From contig CAMOHF010000031.1 of the NCBI GenBank assembly GCA_946614685.1, positions 1-9,015 of the forward strand: a stretch of 9,015 nt of DNA, in the 5' to 3' direction. The notes below the pieces were generated by a model. It saw only the letters and a program-made list of their open reading frames with translations. It made no database searches and had not been told where the DNA came from. Every line of letters starts with the position of its first letter. The first letter of the stretch is position 1. Positions 6,798 to 9,015 of the stretch are shown here, in pieces. Source of the stretch: an uncultured Clostridia bacterium. Its GTDB lineage: Bacteria > Bacillota > Clostridia > Lachnospirales > Lachnospiraceae. A program made the translations under genes and the position numbers.

Positions 6798-7598
6798 TTG
6801 CAGACAGAGATGACGGAAAGAGATAAACGACTGATCGTAGCACTTTCGATCTTTGTGATCGTGGTTGCCATCGCCTACTGGGGCATCCGGCCGGCGTTAA
6901 AGGATATCAAGGCGATCAACAAGGATATCGAAGAGCAGCAGGAGATCGAGAAGATCAACGAGAAAAAGCTCTCCATGCTTACACTGTATCAGGCGATGCA
7001 GGAGGAGTATCTTGCAGAGGTTGATACCAAGACCGAGCAGTTCTACCCGATGATGAACAGTGACGAGATTGACAAGCTCTTCACACTGGAAGTGTTAAAG
7101 AGAGGATTCTCGTCCTACGATCTTGCCATCGCCATCGACGATATGCCGGTGGATATGGAGCCTTACATGTATTCGGAACTGGCGGCGGCGATCGAGACCG
7201 GTGAGTCAACGGATACCTATGAAAACGTTAGCGAGGAATCCCTTCTTCCGGGCGCCGACAAGAAGGAAGATGAAAGTGAAGATGAAAACGAAGACAATGA
7301 TTCCGGCGAGAGCGAAGATGCATCCGAGCTTCTTCCCGAGAATGTCAATACGGACATTTACAGCGCAACCGTGACGATGCGCCTGGGCGGAGACAAGAAA
7401 GCACTTGAAAACTATATCGATGACCTCTACAAGACGGACAAGAAGCTTCTGGTCAATTCCTACGCATGGAGCGAGGACGTGACCATAGATGCCGCAGATG
7501 CGGAGCGTGCACTCTATGTGGAAGAGGACGGCGGCGTCAATGTCAACGTGGAAACGGTGCTCGATATCAGTGTCACCATCTATATGTATAAGGAGTAG
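6798..7598 (+). CDS. pilO: PilO/GspM-like alignment-complex protein with acidic insertion
   Basis: From the TTG at 6798 this is 266 residues; an upstream GTG at 6789 would add three. Residue numbers below use the longer form. A short cytoplasmic tail with E-R-D-K-R, typical of GspM/PilO, precedes one membrane helix (14-33), a coiled coil (about 37-75) and a split outer domain. The segment around 90-137 and the C-terminal part (about 188-269) look like the two halves of a PilO ferredoxin-like domain. Between them lies a strongly acidic, low-complexity stretch (about 138-187, core D-E-S-E-D-E-N-E-D-N-D). PilO normally pairs with PilN to bridge the platform and outer parts of the machine, and here the PilN domain is encoded just upstream with a 12-base gap. 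Identification rests on topology, motif and position, as PilO sequences are poorly conserved. Confidence 0.8.
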   Translation: MQTEMTERDKRLIVALSIFVIVVAIAYWGIRPALKDIKAINKDIEEQQEIEKINEKKLSMLTLYQAMQEEYLAEVDTKTEQFYPMMNSDEIDKLFTLEVLKRGFSSYDLAIAIDDMPVDMEPYMYSELAAAIETGESTDTYENVSEESLLPGADKKEDESEDENEDNDSGESEDASELLPENVNTDIYSATVTMRLGGDKKALENYIDDLYKTDKKLLVNSYAWSEDVTIDAADAERALYVEEDGGVNVNVETVLDISVTIYMYKE

Positions 7599-7601
7599 GC
7601 C

Positions 7602-9015
7602 ATGGAACTGAAAAGAAACAATGCCATTCGAATCGGCGATGTGTTAAAAGAGTTCGGCTACGTCACCGACGAGCAGGTCGGAGAAGCAATCGCCTACCAG
7701 AAGGAACATAAGGGAGTGCTTCTCGGAGGCGCTCTGATTGAACTCGGATTTATCAACGAGCGTCAGATGCTCGATGCACTCGGAAGAAGACTGGATCATG
7801 AAGTGGTGAACATCAGTGATCTCACGGTGGATATCAAGGCCGTGGAGCTGATCCCGAAGACACTGGCAGAAAAGTACTGCATGATGCCTTACGCAGTGGA
7901 CGACAGATCCCTGTACCTGCTGGTCAACGATCCCCTAAACTTCTACGGTATCGAGGATATCCGACAGATTGCAGGTATGCACGTGGAGCTGAAGCTCTGC
8001 GAGAAGGCACCGCTCGAGAATGCCATCGCATACTACTATTCCGAAGTATCCGCTAGAAAGGCTGCCGCAAAGGCGTCCAAGAACTCCTCCTTCACAGAGG
8101 AGATCGTGGAGGTGAACATCGAAGAGGGCGACGACGATACGCCGATCATTAACCTCTTAAACAGCCTGATCATCCGCGCATATAACTCAAATGTGTCCGA
8201 TATTCATATCGAGCCCTTTGAGACACATACCTCGGTCCGCATGCGTATGGACGGTGTCATCACCGACGTTATGCAGCTGCAGAAGAATATTCATAATTCG
8301 CTCATCGCGCGTATCAAGATCCTCGGTGACTTGGATATCGCGGAGCGTCGTATCCCGCAGGATGGACATTTCCGTACCGCCATTGAGGGTACCAGCCTCA
8401 ACATCCGTGTATCCGTCATCCCGACGGTCTTCGGAGAGAAGGCAGTGCTTCGACTTCTTGCATCTGCGGCAAGTATCGACAACTCCGGCACCTTCGGTAT
8501 GAAGGAGAAGAACTACGAGATCGTATCAAAGATGCTGCAGTCACCCAACGGTATCATTTACGTGACGGGACCCACCGGATCCGGTAAGTCCACCACACTC
8601 TACATGATCCTCGAGCAGCTGTCCAAGCGTGCGGTGAATATCTCCACCATCGAAGATCCTGTCGAGAAAAATGTACCGAAGCTCAACCAGATGCAGGTAA
8701 ATAACACTGCGGGACTTACCTTTGAGTCAGGTCTCCGTGCCCTGCTTCGTCAGGACCCGGATATCATCATGGTAGGTGAGACGAGAGACAATGAAACCGC
8801 AGCCATCTCCGTAAGAGCTGCAATCACCGGACACCTGGTGCTTTCAACCCTCCATACCAACGATGCGGCATCCTCGGTTGTCCGTCTGGTGGACATGGGC
8901 ATCGAGCCCTACCTGCTTGCCAATTCCCTGGTGGGTATCGTGGCGCAGCGACTGGTCCGCAAGGTATGTCCTGTCTGCGGTGCATGGGGGGAGATGAGCG
9001 ACAAGGAAGAAGCCA
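7602..9015 (+). CDS. pilB: Type IV pilus assembly ATPase PilB (GspE family) with MshEN domain, 3' partial
   Basis: The first 471 residues of a secretion ATPase; the frame runs off the window and about 90-100 residues are missing if it has usual length. AAGGAG at 7590-7595 lies 6 bases before the ATG. Domains: MshEN (about 1-145) with two 24-residue motif copies at 10-33 and 40-63, the first matching the c-di-GMP consensus; a charged linker (about 150-180); then the ATPase with S-D-I-H-I-E-P (199-205), D-I-A-E-R-R-I-P-Q-D-G (245-255), Walker A G-P-T-G-S-G-K-S-T (323-331, K329), D-P-D-I-I-M-V-G-E-T-R-D (385-396) as Walker B, the His box with H411, and the first zinc-site cysteine pair C456/C459. 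All key residues are present. It would power pilin extrusion through PilC. PilB is preferred over the retraction ATPase PilT because of the N-terminal domain and the cysteine motif. Confidence 0.96.
   Translation, partial: MELKRNNAIRIGDVLKEFGYVTDEQVGEAIAYQKEHKGVLLGGALIELGFINERQMLDALGRRLDHEVVNISDLTVDIKAVELIPKTLAEKYCMMPYAVDDRSLYLLVNDPLNFYGIEDIRQIAGMHVELKLCEKAPLENAIAYYYSEVSARKAAAKASKNSSFTEEIVEVNIEEGDDDTPIINLLNSLIIRAYNSNVSDIHIEPFETHTSVRMRMDGVITDVMQLQKNIHNSLIARIKILGDLDIAERRIPQDGHFRTAIEGTSLNIRVSVIPTVFGEKAVLRLLASAASIDNSGTFGMKEKNYEIVSKMLQSPNGIIYVTGPTGSGKSTTLYMILEQLSKRAVNISTIEDPVEKNVPKLNQMQVNNTAGLTFESGLRALLRQDPDIIMVGETRDNETAAISVRAAITGHLVLSTLHTNDAASSVVRLVDMGIEPYLLANSLVGIVAQRLVRKVCPVCGAWGEMSDKEEA

Noticed and set aside
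8778..8783. Thr394 after the catalytic-region Glu in the PilB Walker B segment, where Ile is common
   Set aside because: The essential Asp, Glu and Arg are kept and this position varies in the family, so it does not suggest loss of activity.

Overview
The window carries one tightly packed, single-strand block of a type IV pilus (T4P) / type II secretion-like assembly operon. The organism is most likely a Gram-positive clostridium of the Lachnospiraceae type. I infer this from the gene set and order, the strong purine-rich Shine-Dalgarno sequences, the use of TTG and probably GTG/TTG starts, and a pilin-like protein resembling clostridial pilins. I see no outer-membrane component (secretin, pilotin or PilP) in this stretch. 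Base composition is slightly GC-rich and uniform, and I see no mobile element, RNA gene or CRISPR array.

Layout, all on the + strand: (1) 2-1753, the C-terminal 583 residues of a large extracellular protein built of GLUG-like glycine-rich repeats, ending in a short tandem-repeat linker and a small terminal domain; (2) 1753-2550, a PilX/GspK-like minor pilin without Glu5; (3) 2560-3018, a PilV/GspI-like minor pilin; (4) 3019-3612, a PilW/GspJ-like minor pilin; (5) 3627-4070, a small membrane-anchored protein that looks like a pilin without a prepilin-peptidase site; (6) 4101-5303, the platform protein PilC/GspF; (7) 5322-6785, a PilM-PilN fusion with the architecture of GspL; (8) 6798-7598, a PilO/GspM-like protein with an acidic insertion; (9) 7602 to the window edge, the assembly ATPase PilB/GspE with an N-terminal MshEN domain, cut off after the first cysteine pair of its zinc motif. 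Intergenic gaps run from a 1-base overlap to about 30 bases, so no stretch over 300 bases lacks a gene, and I see no terminator.

How they fit together (family knowledge plus inference): PilB would drive PilC to extrude pilin subunits. The PilM-PilN fusion and the PilO-like protein would form the inner-membrane alignment complex. The three minor pilins would prime or cap the fibre. The large repeat protein is translationally coupled to the minor pilins and has no sortase signal or C-terminal membrane anchor, so it is a good candidate for a pilus-tip or pilus-secreted adhesin. The MshEN domain suggests control by cyclic di-GMP. The least ordinary points are the GspL-like fusion in an apparently Gram-positive pilus operon, the pilin-like protein without a cleavage site, and the coupled giant repeat protein.
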